From: Defluviimonas salinarum
Lineage (GTDB): Bacteria; Pseudomonadota; Alphaproteobacteria; Rhodobacterales; Rhodobacteraceae
Assembly: GCF_026013545.1 (NCBI RefSeq)
Contig: NZ_JAPDOG010000002.1
Location: forward strand, 62,001 to 126,000
Length of the DNA stretch: 64,000 nt
Reading direction: 5' to 3'
A model generated the notes under the pieces. That model was not told the DNA's origin. It did not search any database and worked only from the letters and a program-made list of their open reading frames with translations. Made by a program: the position numbers and the translations under genes. Position 1 is the stretch's first letter; every line of letters begins with the position of its first letter. Below are positions 1-8,768 of the stretch, in pieces.

Positions 1-780
1 TCGAGCGCGTAGTCGACATAGCGCTGGAAGCCCATGCCGTCCTCGAAGACGAAGGGCAGCGTGCCGGTGCGCGCCGGATCGAGGTCGCGCCAGATCCGGC
101 TCCGCCAGGACTTGTGGCCGTTCACCTTGCCCTCGAAGAAGGGCGAGTTGGCGAACAAGGCGGTGGCGACGGGTTGCAGCGCCAGCGCCACCCGCAGCTT
201 CTTGACCATGTCGGCCTCGGAGCCGAAGTCGAGATTCACCTGCACGGTGCAGGTGCGGTACATCATCTGTGTGCCATGCGTACCGACGCGGCCCATGTAG
301 TCGGTCATCAGCCGATAGCGCCCCTTGGGCATCATCGGCATCTGGTCATGGGTCCATTCGGGCGCGGCGCCGAGGCCGATGAACCGCGCGCCGATCTCGT
401 CGGCGACGCTCTGGACGTCGCGCAGATGCGCGTTCACCTCGTCGCAGGTCTGGTGGATCGTCTCCAGCGGCGCGCCCGAAAGCTCGAACTGGCCGCCGGG
501 TTCGAGGCTGATGTTCGCGCCGTCCTTGGTCAGGCCGATGATGTTGCCCTGCTCCTCGATCGGGTCCCAGCCGAAGCGGTCGCGGATGCCTTCCAGCATC
601 GCCTTGATCGAGCGCGGCCCGTCATAGGGCAGGGGCTTCAGCGTGTCCTTGCAATAGCCGAACTTCTCGTGCTCGGTGCCGATGCGCCAGTCGTCCTTGG
701 GCTTGCAACCGGCTTCGAGGTATTCGGCAAGCTGTTCGAACCGTTCGACCGGGCCTCCGCCTGATTGGGGTATGGACATG
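1..780 (-). CDS. gshA: Glutamate--cysteine ligase (N-terminal part, cut by window edge)
   Basis: This enzyme catalyses the first step of glutathione synthesis, joining glutamate to cysteine with ATP. The 260 visible residues are the N-terminal part of a protein usually about 450 long. The motif GTEHEKFGY (residues 34-42) and a later TVQVNLDF stretch are typical of the plant/alphaproteobacterial GCS type rather than the E. coli type. I place the start at the ATG at 780, because the reading from there ([17 protein letters not shown]) matches the family. The gene lies 113 bp downstream of a minus-strand operon headed by rsmE, so it may have its own promoter in that gap. The 3' end lies outside the window. 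Confidence 0.93.
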
Positions 781-893
781 GGGGCCTCGATCTTCTGGCT
801 GACAGGGACGCATAGACCTGAAGTGCCATGCGCGCCGAGTCAAGCCCACCACGCGCGGATTGTCTGTGCGAAAACATGACACTTCGTGATCGC

Positions 894-1403
894 TTACCGA
901 CCCGGCAGCGATCGGTCGGCGCGTTTCCACAGGGGCAGGGTCGCGACTCCCCGGTCGAGCGCGGCGGTGAGCGCGGCCATGTCGATGCCGGGAAGGGCCG
1001 CGAAGGCGTCGTAGAGCTTCTCCGCTCCGGCCGCGTCCACCGGCACCGTCAGAACCTCGCCCGAGGCGGTGCGGAGCCGCCATTGCCTCGTGCCGTGGAA
1101 CTCGGTGAGCCGGACCTCGACCAGATCGGCCAGCGCCACGAAGCCGCCGAAGCTTGGGCCCCAGTAGCCGACCTGCCCCTCGTCGACCTCGACCACGCCC
1201 GGGGCGGCAACGGAGCGCAGGAAGCGCAGCCGACGGAGCGCGATCACCCCCCAGCCAAGGGCGAGTATTGCGCCGATCACCCCGAGCCCCTGCAGGAACC
1301 AGCCGCCGAGCCAGAAGAGCCAGAGCGCGAATAGCCAGGTGGCGGCGGCCGCGATCACCTCGCGCCAGCGATGAAGATGCGCCTTGACCTCGGGCCGGAT
1401 CAT
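894..1403 (-). CDS. Small two-helix membrane protein, unknown function
   Basis: A 169-residue protein starting MIRPEVKAHLHRW. Two adjacent hydrophobic helices (about residues 15-36 and 38-55) form a hairpin followed by a cytoplasmic-looking domain of about 110 residues that ends in basic residues. I do not recognise the family. The start at 1403 is preferred over an upstream ATG because it overlaps the stop of the preceding GNAT gene as ATGA. It is the last of four genes (rsmE, unknown, GNAT, this one) linked by 4-bp overlaps, so it is probably translationally coupled to them. Confidence 0.75.
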   Translation of the reverse strand: MIRPEVKAHLHRWREVIAAAATWLFALWLFWLGGWFLQGLGVIGAILALGWGVIALRRLRFLRSVAAPGVVEVDEGQVGYWGPSFGGFVALADLVEVRLTEFHGTRQWRLRTASGEVLTVPVDAAGAEKLYDAFAALPGIDMAALTAALDRGVATLPLWKRADRSLPGR

Positions 1404-2236
1404 GACACCACCGGTTTGACGTCGAAGATCACAAGCGTCCACTGCCCGATCCGCCGGAAACCAATGGCCCGATAGGCCCGTGACGCCATATCGGAGCCGG
1501 AGAAGAGCGTCGCCCGTGTCACCCCCCGCGCCCGCGCCTCGGCCAGGTGCAGCGCCACGACCCGCCGGGCATGACCGCGCCCGCGAAGGGAAGGAGGGGT
1601 ATAGACGCCGCCGATCTGGACGATATCGGGCAGGAAGGCGTTGAAACCGGAGGTGGCGAGCGGACGGCCACCCGCCATGAGGACCCGGTGAGACCCCGCA
1701 GCGATATAACTCTGGTATGAAGCCCGGGCTTCCTTCTCAGCCTTCACGTGCGGCAAACCATTCGCCTCTACATTGTAGTCGGCGCGCCAGCGGATCATCT
1801 CCTCGGGATCGGCGGCCGCAAGCGTAGCCAGGCTGCCTTCGCCCTCCGGCACCGTCAGGTCGTCGAGGTCGAGCGCGAAATGCGTTTCATCGCGGTCGAG
1901 CGTGGCCGGATATCCTGCAATGCCGAGGGCTGCCAACAGGGGACGCACCTCCTCCATTGGGCCGATCAGGCCGGAAACCGCGCGTCCACGAAGAATGTCG
2001 ATCGCAGCGGCGGGATCGTTTCCCGCCAGGTTCGGCATCACCATTCCCCCGCGTCCGACGGTCAGGACGCCGCCCACCGCGCCGTCCTGTTCGGCGACCC
2101 ACATCGAGGGCGCATAGTCAGCCTCGCCGTCAAGGCCGAACCGGTCGAGATTCGACAGGGGAAACATCGCCCTCTCCACCCGCGCACCGAGGAAGGCGCG
2201 GATCGCTGGAAGGTCTGTCGGGCCTGCACGTCTCAT
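1400..2236 (-). CDS. GNAT-family N-acetyltransferase
   Basis: A 278-residue protein that probably transfers an acyl group from acyl-CoA to an unknown amine. The C-terminal third carries the acetyl-CoA-binding signature of the GNAT fold: a strand ending in GGVYTPPSLRGRGHARR, followed by a helix and the terminal segment AYRAIGFRRIG. The N-terminal half is divergent. The start at 2236 overlaps the stop of the upstream gene (ATGA). It sits in a coupled operon with rsmE and two genes of unknown function, so its substrate cannot be read from context. Confidence 0.82.
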   Translation of the reverse strand: MRRAGPTDLPAIRAFLGARVERAMFPLSNLDRFGLDGEADYAPSMWVAEQDGAVGGVLTVGRGGMVMPNLAGNDPAAAIDILRGRAVSGLIGPMEEVRPLLAALGIAGYPATLDRDETHFALDLDDLTVPEGEGSLATLAAADPEEMIRWRADYNVEANGLPHVKAEKEARASYQSYIAAGSHRVLMAGGRPLATSGFNAFLPDIVQIGGVYTPPSLRGRGHARRVVALHLAEARARGVTRATLFSGSDMASRAYRAIGFRRIGQWTLVIFDVKPVVS

Positions 2237-2940
2237 CCCTCCTCTCTTCCAAGGGGATGCCACGGCTCTGCCGTCCCCTCCGCGTGCGGCTCGCGCCAGT
2301 CATAGGGCGCGCGGATCGGCTCGAATGTCATCTCGGTGAAATCGCGGATCAGTTCCAGGTCATTCCCGCGCCGCCGGTGGAGTCGGCCGCCGAGCGTGTC
2401 GTAGAGCGACAGCGCAGGATCGGGCGGCAGTTCGCGCAGGAAGGCGCGTTCGGCCTTGGCCTTGCCGATCTTCGCGGGGCGCCCGTCCACCGTGCGAAGC
2501 CCGGTCGGGCAGTCCTTGTCGGGTGTGCGCTGGTAGAGCCGCACGAGCCCGTCGTCGCGGCCGATCACGTCGGCGCCTCCGACGGCGACATAGTGCACAT
2601 TGTCGAGAAACCGCCCGCCGCCGCCCCAGGTGCTGCCTTCGGGAAAGAGCGCCAGCGCGGTGAAATAGGGCGGCCGCGACAGCGCGGAATAGGCGCCCTC
2701 GGACACGCCGGACCAGTCACCGTTCAGCGCGAAGTAGAGGAAATGCCGCCCGTCCGGCGAGAGGTCGCAGCGTTCGGGATAGACCTTGTGCTTCAGCCAC
2801 TGGCCGTCCTCGAAAGTGTCGGTGTCGCGGTGCCAGAGGATCAGCCGGAACTGCTTCGACGGCCCCTGCCGCAGGATCACCGCGCGGTCGTTGTCGCGGG
2901 CAAAGTAGAGGTGCAGCCGGACGACCGGATCCTGGGTCAC
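2233..2940 (-). CDS. Conserved hypothetical protein, unknown function
   Basis: A 235-residue soluble-looking protein with no signal peptide or membrane helix. I do not recognise a domain. It has many aromatic and charged residues (HLYFARDND, LSPDGRHFLYFALNG, GGRFLDNVHYVAVGG), and the second of these resembles one blade of a beta-propeller. The start is a GTG at 2940: the sequence TQDPVVRLHLYFARDND begins immediately after the rsmE stop, and the two genes overlap as GTGA. This tight coupling to rsmE and to the GNAT gene downstream is the only functional clue. Confidence 0.75.
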   Translation of the reverse strand: MTQDPVVRLHLYFARDNDRAVILRQGPSKQFRLILWHRDTDTFEDGQWLKHKVYPERCDLSPDGRHFLYFALNGDWSGVSEGAYSALSRPPYFTALALFPEGSTWGGGGRFLDNVHYVAVGGADVIGRDDGLVRLYQRTPDKDCPTGLRTVDGRPAKIGKAKAERAFLRELPPDPALSLYDTLGGRLHRRRGNDLELIRDFTEMTFEPIRAPYDWREPHAEGTAEPWHPLGREEG

Positions 2941-3662
2941 CGCCAGTCCCCCAGATGTGTCTGCCAGAGCGTGATCGCCGCCAGCGCGGCGGTCTCGGCG
3001 CGCAGGATGCGCGGGCCGAGCGCGACCGGGCGGATGTAGGGCAAGGCCCGGAGCCTTGTGCGCTCGGTCTCCGAGAAGCCGCCCTCCGGCCCGATGAGGA
3101 TCGCCCAGGGGCCGGGGGCGAGGCCCGCGAACGTCGTCGCGGCGCCGGCCTCGGATTCGTCGGCCCAGAGGATGCGCCGCGCCGGATCCCAGCCGGCCAG
3201 CACGCGGGAGAGCGGTGCCGCGTCCTCGACCGCAGGCAGAGCGAGCGCGCCGCATTGCTCGGCCGCCTCGCGGACATGCGCCTCGGCCTTGTCGCGGCGG
3301 AAGCGTTCGGAATTGGTGAACTCGGTCAGCACCGGCTGGAGCCGCGCGACGCCCAGCTCCACCGCCTTCTCGACGATGAAATCGGTCCGCGCCTTTTTCA
3401 CCGGCGCGAAGAGGAGCCAGAGATCGGGAAGCACGGTCTGTGCCCGCGTCGCCTCAACGCAGAGCAGTGTCCCGCGCTTCTTCGCGGCCTCGCTGACCTC
3501 GGCCAGCCATTCGCCGTCCTGTCCGTTGAAGAGCAGCACCTGCGTCCCGACGCCCTCGCGCATCACCCCGAAAAGGTAGTGCGCCTGCGCCTCGGTCAGG
3601 AGAACCGATTGCCCCGCCCCGAGCGGCTGGTCTACACAGAGCCTGATCTTCGCCAATGCCAT
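2937..3662 (-). CDS. rsmE: 16S rRNA (uracil-1498-N3)-methyltransferase RsmE
   Basis: This SPOUT-class methyltransferase modifies U1498 of 16S rRNA in the ribosomal decoding centre. The 241-residue length is normal. The C-terminal trefoil-knot signatures are present: ILIGPEGGFSETE and LGPRILRAETA. The N-terminal PUA-like part contains the usual VLLFNGQDGEW. The start at 3662 (MALAKIRL) lies only 12 bp from the divergent ubiA start, so the two promoters must overlap each other's coding sequence. It heads a minus-strand operon whose next gene begins inside its stop codon. Confidence 0.95.
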   Translation of the reverse strand: MALAKIRLCVDQPLGAGQSVLLTEAQAHYLFGVMREGVGTQVLLFNGQDGEWLAEVSEAAKKRGTLLCVEATRAQTVLPDLWLLFAPVKKARTDFIVEKAVELGVARLQPVLTEFTNSERFRRDKAEAHVREAAEQCGALALPAVEDAAPLSRVLAGWDPARRILWADESEAGAATTFAGLAPGPWAILIGPEGGFSETERTRLRALPYIRPVALGPRILRAETAALAAITLWQTHLGDWR

Positions 3663-3674
3663 GAGGCCGACCTT

Positions 3675-4640
3675 ATGAGTGCGCCCGACGAAACGCCAGA
3701 GCCCGCCGGACAGGTCGCCGACGCGGTGAAGGGCAACTGGGTCGACCGCCACGCGCCGGAATTCGCCCGCCCCTATCTGAGGCTCGCGCGCGCCGACCGT
3801 CCGATCGGCACCTGGCTCCTGCTGCTGCCCTGCTGGTGGGGCGTGGCGCTCGCGGCGGCGCAGGATGGCTGGCGGCTCTGGGATCTCTGGATCATCCTCG
3901 GCTGTGCGCTCGGCGCCTGGCTGATGCGCGGGGCGGGCTGCACCTGGAACGACATCACCGACCGCGACTTCGATGCCGCCGTGGCGCGCACGCGGTCGCG
4001 GCCGATCCCCTCGGGGCAGGTCAGTGTGAAACAGGCGCTGGTCTGGATGTTCGCGCAGATGGGGCTCGCCGCGCTCGTGCTCTTTTCCTTCAACTGGGTC
4101 GCGATCCTGCTCGGCCTCTCCTCGCTCGGCCTCGTCGGGATCTATCCCTTCGCCAAGCGCTTCACTTGGTGGCCGCAGCTCTTCCTCGGCCTCGCCTTCA
4201 ACTGGGGCGCCGTCCTCGCCTACGCTGCCCATTCCGGCACTGTCACCTGGGCCGCGGTCCTGCTTTATGCCGCGGGCATCGCCTGGACGCTCTTCTACGA
4301 CACGATCTATGCCCATCAGGACAAGGAGGACGACGTGCTGATCGGCGTGAAGTCCACCGCGCGGCTCTTCGGCGCGGCGACCGGCAAGTGGCTCGGGCTG
4401 TTCCTGATGTCCACCGTGGCGCTGATGACGACGGCGATTCTCGCGGCGATCTTGCCGGCGGCCGGCCCGGTGAAGCTTGCCGTCGCGCTCGCCGGACCCT
4501 GGGCGGTGGGCTGGCATCTTCTCTGGCAGATGCGCCGGCTCGATATCGACGATCCCGCGAACTGCCTGACGATTTTCCGCGCCAATCGCGACACCGGCCT
4601 GATCGCTGCGCTGTTTCTTGCCGTGGCCGCGTTCCTGTGA
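3675..4640 (+). CDS. ubiA: 4-hydroxybenzoate polyprenyltransferase UbiA
   Basis: This integral membrane enzyme attaches the polyprenyl tail to 4-hydroxybenzoate in ubiquinone synthesis. The 321-residue protein has about eight hydrophobic helices. Both Mg-prenyl-diphosphate-binding aspartate motifs are visible: NDITDRDFD (residues 92-100) and YAHQDKEDD (residues 212-220). The start is the ATG at 3675, 12 bp from the divergently transcribed rsmE. A GC-rich imperfect inverted repeat follows in the 65-bp gap before the next gene and may terminate transcription. Confidence 0.96.
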   Translation: MSAPDETPEPAGQVADAVKGNWVDRHAPEFARPYLRLARADRPIGTWLLLLPCWWGVALAAAQDGWRLWDLWIILGCALGAWLMRGAGCTWNDITDRDFDAAVARTRSRPIPSGQVSVKQALVWMFAQMGLAALVLFSFNWVAILLGLSSLGLVGIYPFAKRFTWWPQLFLGLAFNWGAVLAYAAHSGTVTWAAVLLYAAGIAWTLFYDTIYAHQDKEDDVLIGVKSTARLFGAATGKWLGLFLMSTVALMTTAILAAILPAAGPVKLAVALAGPWAVGWHLLWQMRRLDIDDPANCLTIFRANRDTGLIAALFLAVAAFL

Positions 4641-4705
4641 TTGATCCCGCGGGAGGCGGCGCTTAAGGAAGGCGCGTTCCTCCGCGGTCACCCTGGTCCG
4701 ATCCC

Positions 4706-6664
4706 ATGCGCCTTTCGCCGTTGACGCGCCATCTGAACCCGGCCGAAGCCACGCCGAACGCGCTCGCGGCATCGGCCTTCCTCTTGGCCGCCGCGCTGAG
4801 CATCGCGACGGCGAGCTGGACCGCCGCGGTGATCGAGCGGCGTTCGGCCGAGGGCGTGGGCGAGGCGCTCACCACCGCGGGCCACAACTGGGCTGCCGTC
4901 GCCACCGACGGGTTGCAGGTGATCCTCTCCGGCACCGCGCCGACCGAGGCCGCCCGGTTCCGCGCGCTCTCGGTCGCCGGCACGATCGTCGATGCGGACC
5001 GCCTGACCGACGCGATGGACGTGACCCTCGCCGCCGAGCTGGAGGCGCCCGACTTCACCATCGAGATCCTGCGCAACGGCGACGGGATCTCGCTCATTGG
5101 TCTCGTACCCGAAACCGAGGACCGGGAGGCGATAGTTACCGATCTCGGCGAACTGGCCGGGGCGGGGGCGGTGACCGACATGCTCGAAAGCGCCGATCAC
5201 CCGGTGCCCGAGGGCTGGAACGAGGCCGTCCGTTTCGGCATCGAGGCGCTCGCCAGGCTGCCGCGCGCCAAGGTTTCTATCAGCGCCGAGCGCATTTCGA
5301 TCACCGCGATCGGCGACAGCGCCGCACAAAAGGCGCGGCTCGAGGCGGAACTGGCCCGCAAGGCGCCGCGCGGTGTGAAGCTCGTGCTCGACATCTCGGC
5401 GCCACGGCCGGTGATCACACCCTTCACGCTGCGCTTCCTCGTCGACGGCGACGGCGCGCGGTTCGACGCCTGCTCGGCCGACAGCGAGCACACGCGCGAC
5501 CGTATCCTTGCCGCCGCGACCGAGGCCGGGGCGACCGGCAAGATCGCCTGCACGATCGGCCTTGGCGTGCCGACGCCGGCTTGGGGCGATGCCGTCACGA
5601 TGGGCATTGCCGCGTTGGGTCAGCTCGGTGCCGGTTCGATCACCTATTCGGATGCCGACGTTTCGCTCATTGCCTCCGAAACGGTCAGCCCGGAGGCCTT
5701 CGACCGCGTCCTCGGCGAGCTCGAGTCGAACCTGCCCGAGGTGTTTTCGCTCCATGCGGTGCTGACGCCGAAACCCCAGGCCGAGGCCGCCGGCGGCGCG
5801 ATGGAGTTCAGCGCAGTGCTCTCGCCCGAGGGCCGGCTGGAGCTGCGGGGCCGGCTTGGCGACCAGCGCGCCCGCGACGCCGTCGTCAGCTACGCCAACG
5901 CCCGGTTCGGCGCGGCGGATGTGCATGTCGCGACCCGGCTCGACCCGGGCGTGCCCGCGGGCTGGCCGCTGCGCACCCTCTCCGCGCTCGAGGCGCTGGG
6001 CGAGCTCGACAGCGGCAGCGTCACGGTCCGGCCCGAGATCATTCGCCTGACCGGCGTCACCGGCTCCACCACGGCGAGCGATACCGTCGCGCGGATCCTG
6101 TCGGACAAGCTCGGCGAGACCCAGCAATACGACCTCGACATCCGCTACGACGAGGCGCTGGACCCGCTTCTGGGCCTGCCCACGGCCGAGGAATGCGTGG
6201 CCGAGATCAACGCGATGCTCGCCGCGCACAAGATCAACTTCGAGCCGGGCTCGGCTCAGTTCGCGCCCGACGCGGCCAAGACGCTCGACCAGATCGCCGA
6301 GCGGATGAAGGACTGCGCCGATTTCCCGATCGAGATCGGCGGCCATACCGACAGCCAGGGGCGTGAGGAGATGAACCTCGACCTCAGCCAGGACCGCGCC
6401 CAGGCGGTGGTCGCGGCGCTGCAGTCGCGCCGGGTGCTGACCGGCAACCTGACGGCGGTGGGCTTTGGCGAGACGGTGCCGATCGGCGACAACGGCACCG
6501 AGGCGGGCCGCGAGGCGAACCGGCGGATCGAGTTCCGGCTGATCGGCGCCGCGGCGGATACTGCCGTCGACGGAGCCGGCGAGGGGACGGCGGAGGAGGT
6601 CGCGGTCGCGATCCAGACCCCCGACGACAAGACCGTGCGGCCGAAGCCGCGGCCGGAGCAGTAG
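4706..6664 (+). CDS. OmpA-family protein with BON-like repeats, N-terminal membrane anchor
   Basis: A 652-residue envelope protein. One uncleaved-looking helix near the N-terminus (about residues 20-44) anchors it in the inner membrane. It is followed by several repeats of about 70-80 residues resembling BON domains (for example GLQVILSGTAPTEAARF and ISLIGLVPETEDREAI). The C-terminus is an OmpA/MotB peptidoglycan-binding domain with GGHTDSQGREEMNLDLSQ and ANRRIEFRL. By family knowledge it should tie the cell membrane to peptidoglycan. The following small membrane coiled-coil gene is 48 bp downstream and may be co-transcribed. Confidence 0.88.
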   Translation: MRLSPLTRHLNPAEATPNALAASAFLLAAALSIATASWTAAVIERRSAEGVGEALTTAGHNWAAVATDGLQVILSGTAPTEAARFRALSVAGTIVDADRLTDAMDVTLAAELEAPDFTIEILRNGDGISLIGLVPETEDREAIVTDLGELAGAGAVTDMLESADHPVPEGWNEAVRFGIEALARLPRAKVSISAERISITAIGDSAAQKARLEAELARKAPRGVKLVLDISAPRPVITPFTLRFLVDGDGARFDACSADSEHTRDRILAAATEAGATGKIACTIGLGVPTPAWGDAVTMGIAALGQLGAGSITYSDADVSLIASETVSPEAFDRVLGELESNLPEVFSLHAVLTPKPQAEAAGGAMEFSAVLSPEGRLELRGRLGDQRARDAVVSYANARFGAADVHVATRLDPGVPAGWPLRTLSALEALGELDSGSVTVRPEIIRLTGVTGSTTASDTVARILSDKLGETQQYDLDIRYDEALDPLLGLPTAEECVAEINAMLAAHKINFEPGSAQFAPDAAKTLDQIAERMKDCADFPIEIGGHTDSQGREEMNLDLSQDRAQAVVAALQSRRVLTGNLTAVGFGETVPIGDNGTEAGREANRRIEFRLIGAAADTAVDGAGEGTAEEVAVAIQTPDDKTVRPKPRPEQ

Positions 6665-6712
6665 GCACGACGTAGACTTGACCGACAGTTTCGGGCGCGG
6701 CAAAGGGCAGAC

Positions 6713-7039
6713 ATGAACAGAACCGAATTCATCATAGCGACCGCCATCATCTTGTTCGTGGCCTTCGCGCTCGGCTGGTTCGCCTGCTGGCTTCTGCACC
6801 GGCTGAGCCGGGTCACGCAGGCCGACATGGGTGAACTGGAGAAGATGGCGCGCGACCTGCACGACGCCGAGGAAGCCCGCGACAGCGCAGTTGTCACGCT
6901 CGAGGAGCGGGAAGCCGAGCTAGTCAACCAGCTCCACCAGAGTCAGGCGGAGTTGAAGGCGGCGATGGACGGGCTGCGCGACGCCCGCCACGAAGCCGAG
7001 GAGCTGCGCACCTATATCGAGAAGCTGAACGCGGGATAA
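6713..7039 (+). CDS. Short membrane-anchored coiled-coil protein
   Basis: A 108-residue protein with a single N-terminal transmembrane helix (about residues 7-28, ending FACWLLHRL). A highly charged helical tail with heptad-like spacing (ELEKMARDLHDAEEA, REAELVNQLHQSQAEL) should form a coiled coil. I recognise no enzymatic motif and no named family with certainty. It lies just downstream of the OmpA-type gene on the same strand, so an envelope role, for example as a scaffold, is possible but not shown. Confidence 0.78.
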   Translation: MNRTEFIIATAIILFVAFALGWFACWLLHRLSRVTQADMGELEKMARDLHDAEEARDSAVVTLEEREAELVNQLHQSQAELKAAMDGLRDARHEAEELRTYIEKLNAG

Positions 7040-7064
7040 CCGGTCGGACCGCGGTCGCGGCGCT

Positions 7065-7505
7065 TCACCAGCGCCGCAGCGCGTCCTCGTCGTCGTCCTT
7101 CGCGGCGACCCATTCGGCTCCGTCCGGGCCGAACTCCTTCTTCCAGAAGGGGGCGCGGGACTTCAGGTAGTCCATCAGGAACTCCGCCGCGGCGAAGGCG
7201 GCGACGCGGTGGCGCGCCGCGGTCGCGACCATCATGATCGCCTCGCCCGGCACGAGGGCGCCGTGGCGGTGGATCACGAGGACGTCGGCGAGGTTCCAGC
7301 GCGTCCGCGCCTCTTCGGCGATCGCGGCGATCGCCTTCTCGGTCATGCCCGGATAATGCTCGATCTCCATCCGCGCGAGCGTGCCCTTGTCGTCGCGCAC
7401 GACGCCGAGGAAGGTGACCACGGCGCCGACATCGCGCCCGCCCTGTCCGAAGCCCGCGCATTCCGCACCGTAGTCGAAGGGCTCGGCCTGGACCCGGACA
7501 CGCAC
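7065..7505 (-). CDS. moaE: Molybdopterin synthase catalytic subunit MoaE
   Basis: MoaE works with MoaD to insert two sulfurs into precursor Z, giving molybdopterin. The 146-residue protein shows the family signatures GAVVTFLGVVRD, IHRHGALVPGEAIMMV and the active-site lysine segment KSRAPFWKKE. The start codon is GTG at 7505, 2 bp after the moaD stop. It is the last gene of a minus-strand set pgsA-moaD-moaE. The acidic stretch KDDDEDALRRW at the C-terminus is somewhat unusual. Confidence 0.96.
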   Translation of the reverse strand: MRVRVQAEPFDYGAECAGFGQGGRDVGAVVTFLGVVRDDKGTLARMEIEHYPGMTEKAIAAIAEEARTRWNLADVLVIHRHGALVPGEAIMMVATAARHRVAAFAAAEFLMDYLKSRAPFWKKEFGPDGAEWVAAKDDDEDALRRW

Positions 7506-7507
7506 CC

Positions 7508-7756
7508 TCAGCCCCCGGTCATCGGCGGGAAGAACGCGACCTCGCGCACGCCGTCGAGCGGCGCGGAGAACTCCGACAGTTCCTGGTCGAGTGCGACGCG
7601 GAGCGCCGAGACATCGGCGAAGGCCGCCGCGTAGCGGTCCTCGCGCGCTTTCAGCTCCTCGACGAGCTCGGCGACGGTCGCGGCATCGGTGTCGACCCGT
7701 TCGCGCGGGCAGCCGATCCGTTCCCGGACCCAGGCGAAATAGAGCACGTCGATCAT
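7508..7756 (-). CDS. moaD: Molybdopterin synthase sulfur carrier subunit MoaD
   Basis: An 82-residue ubiquitin-like sulfur carrier. It begins MIDVLYFAWVRERIG and ends FFPPMTGG; the terminal Gly-Gly is the thiocarboxylation site that delivers sulfur in molybdopterin synthesis. The start at 7756 overlaps the pgsA stop as ATGA, and moaE follows after 2 bp, so the trio is probably translated as one operon. Confidence 0.96.
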   Translation of the reverse strand: MIDVLYFAWVRERIGCPRERVDTDAATVAELVEELKAREDRYAAAFADVSALRVALDQELSEFSAPLDGVREVAFFPPMTGG

Positions 7757-8418
7757 GCGTCGTCCTTCAGGAACGGCAGCGCCTTGCGGAAATAGTCCCA
7801 TCCGGTGAGGAATGTGAGTACCGCGGCGATCCAGATCAAGGTCAGGCCCGCCATCGTCGCATAGGACGAACAGCCGCGCACCCCGCAGGAGCGGATCGGA
7901 TCGGCGAGGCCGGCGGTCACCAGCTCGGCATATTCCTCCGGCGTCAGGCCGCGCCGGGCGATGCCCTCGAGATGCTCGAGCCCGGTGCCGAGGAACAGCA
8001 CCGCGATTGCCACCATCTGCGCCAGCGTCTTCCACTTGGCGAGCTTGGTGACCTTGAGAAGTCCTGCCGAGGAGCCGAGATACTCGCGCAGGCCCGAGAC
8101 GAAGACCTCGCGGAAAAGGATCAGCGCGGCGGGCAGGATCAGCCAGGGATTCATGCCCGAATAGCCGGTGAGCACCATGATCGCGATCACAACCATCGCC
8201 TTGTCGGCAATCGGATCGAGCATCGCGCCGAGCCGCGATTCCTGGCCCCAGGCGCGGGCGAGGTAGCCGTCGAAGAAATCGGTGATCGCGGCGGTGATGA
8301 ACAGGGCAAGCGCAAACCAATCCGCCCAGGGGCGATGGAAATAGAGGAACATCACCGCGACGCCGGGCGCGGCGAGAAGACGGAGCACCGTCAGGGTGTT
8401 CGGGATCGTCAAATTCAT
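7753..8418 (-). CDS. pgsA: CDP-diacylglycerol--glycerol-3-phosphate 3-phosphatidyltransferase
   Basis: This inner-membrane enzyme makes phosphatidylglycerophosphate, the committed step to phosphatidylglycerol and cardiolipin. The 221-residue protein has the CDP-alcohol phosphotransferase signature DGxxAR-x8-GxxxDxxxD, visible as FFDGYLAR followed by LGAMLDPIAD. Several hydrophobic helices follow. It is the first gene of the pgsA-moaD-moaE set. An insertion of about 35 residues in the middle (including VTAGLADPIRSCGVRGCSS) has three cysteines and looks periplasmic. Confidence 0.95.
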   Translation of the reverse strand: MNLTIPNTLTVLRLLAAPGVAVMFLYFHRPWADWFALALFITAAITDFFDGYLARAWGQESRLGAMLDPIADKAMVVIAIMVLTGYSGMNPWLILPAALILFREVFVSGLREYLGSSAGLLKVTKLAKWKTLAQMVAIAVLFLGTGLEHLEGIARRGLTPEEYAELVTAGLADPIRSCGVRGCSSYATMAGLTLIWIAAVLTFLTGWDYFRKALPFLKDDA

Positions 8419-8768
8419 GGCGGCACCCTAGCCGCAGGCGCGTCGGGGGAAAAGAGGGATAACGCAGGCCATGGCTTTCGCGCGTCAGTCGCGAGGTTGT
8501 GCATAACCATTTGAATTAGGTGAATATGTGTGGGGATTAAAGGATCGGTTCGCCACCTGCCGCGCCGTGCCCTATGGGCGGAGTGAACGGATATGCGTCA
8601 CCGCGCGCGAACCGCGCCGTGACCGGGTCCGAGGCTGGCGCGGCGCCACAGGCATCGCTGTCGCGGAACGCGACAACGCCCTGCTCCCCGGAATGGTGCT
8701 GTGGTAGATTGCTGGAGTCCGTTCCCCGAGTCGTTACGGCCGGGACGGACAGATTTGGAGGGACCAGT
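8419..8768 (+). other. 350-bp intergenic region with AT-rich patch and short hairpin
   Basis: No coding sequence is supportable here. It separates the divergent pgsA and the secreted-protein gene at 8769, so it should hold both promoters. Two things stand out: an AT-rich patch at about 8499-8542 (TTGAATTAGGTGAATATGTG), and a perfect inverted repeat TGTCGCG-GAA-CGCGACA at 8659-8675 that could be an operator. A Shine-Dalgarno-like TTGGAGGG precedes the ATG at 8769. Confidence 0.5.

Noticed and set aside
638-877. A 79-codon minus-strand frame overlapping the start of gshA.
   Set aside because: It is Arg/Ser/Pro-rich, lies largely over gshA in another frame, and has no supporting motif.
4688-6862. 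A 724-codon minus-strand frame opposite the OmpA-type gene.
   Set aside because: Its product is Arg/Gly/Asp-rich with no recognisable fold and covers a well-supported gene on the other strand; it is a codon-bias artefact.
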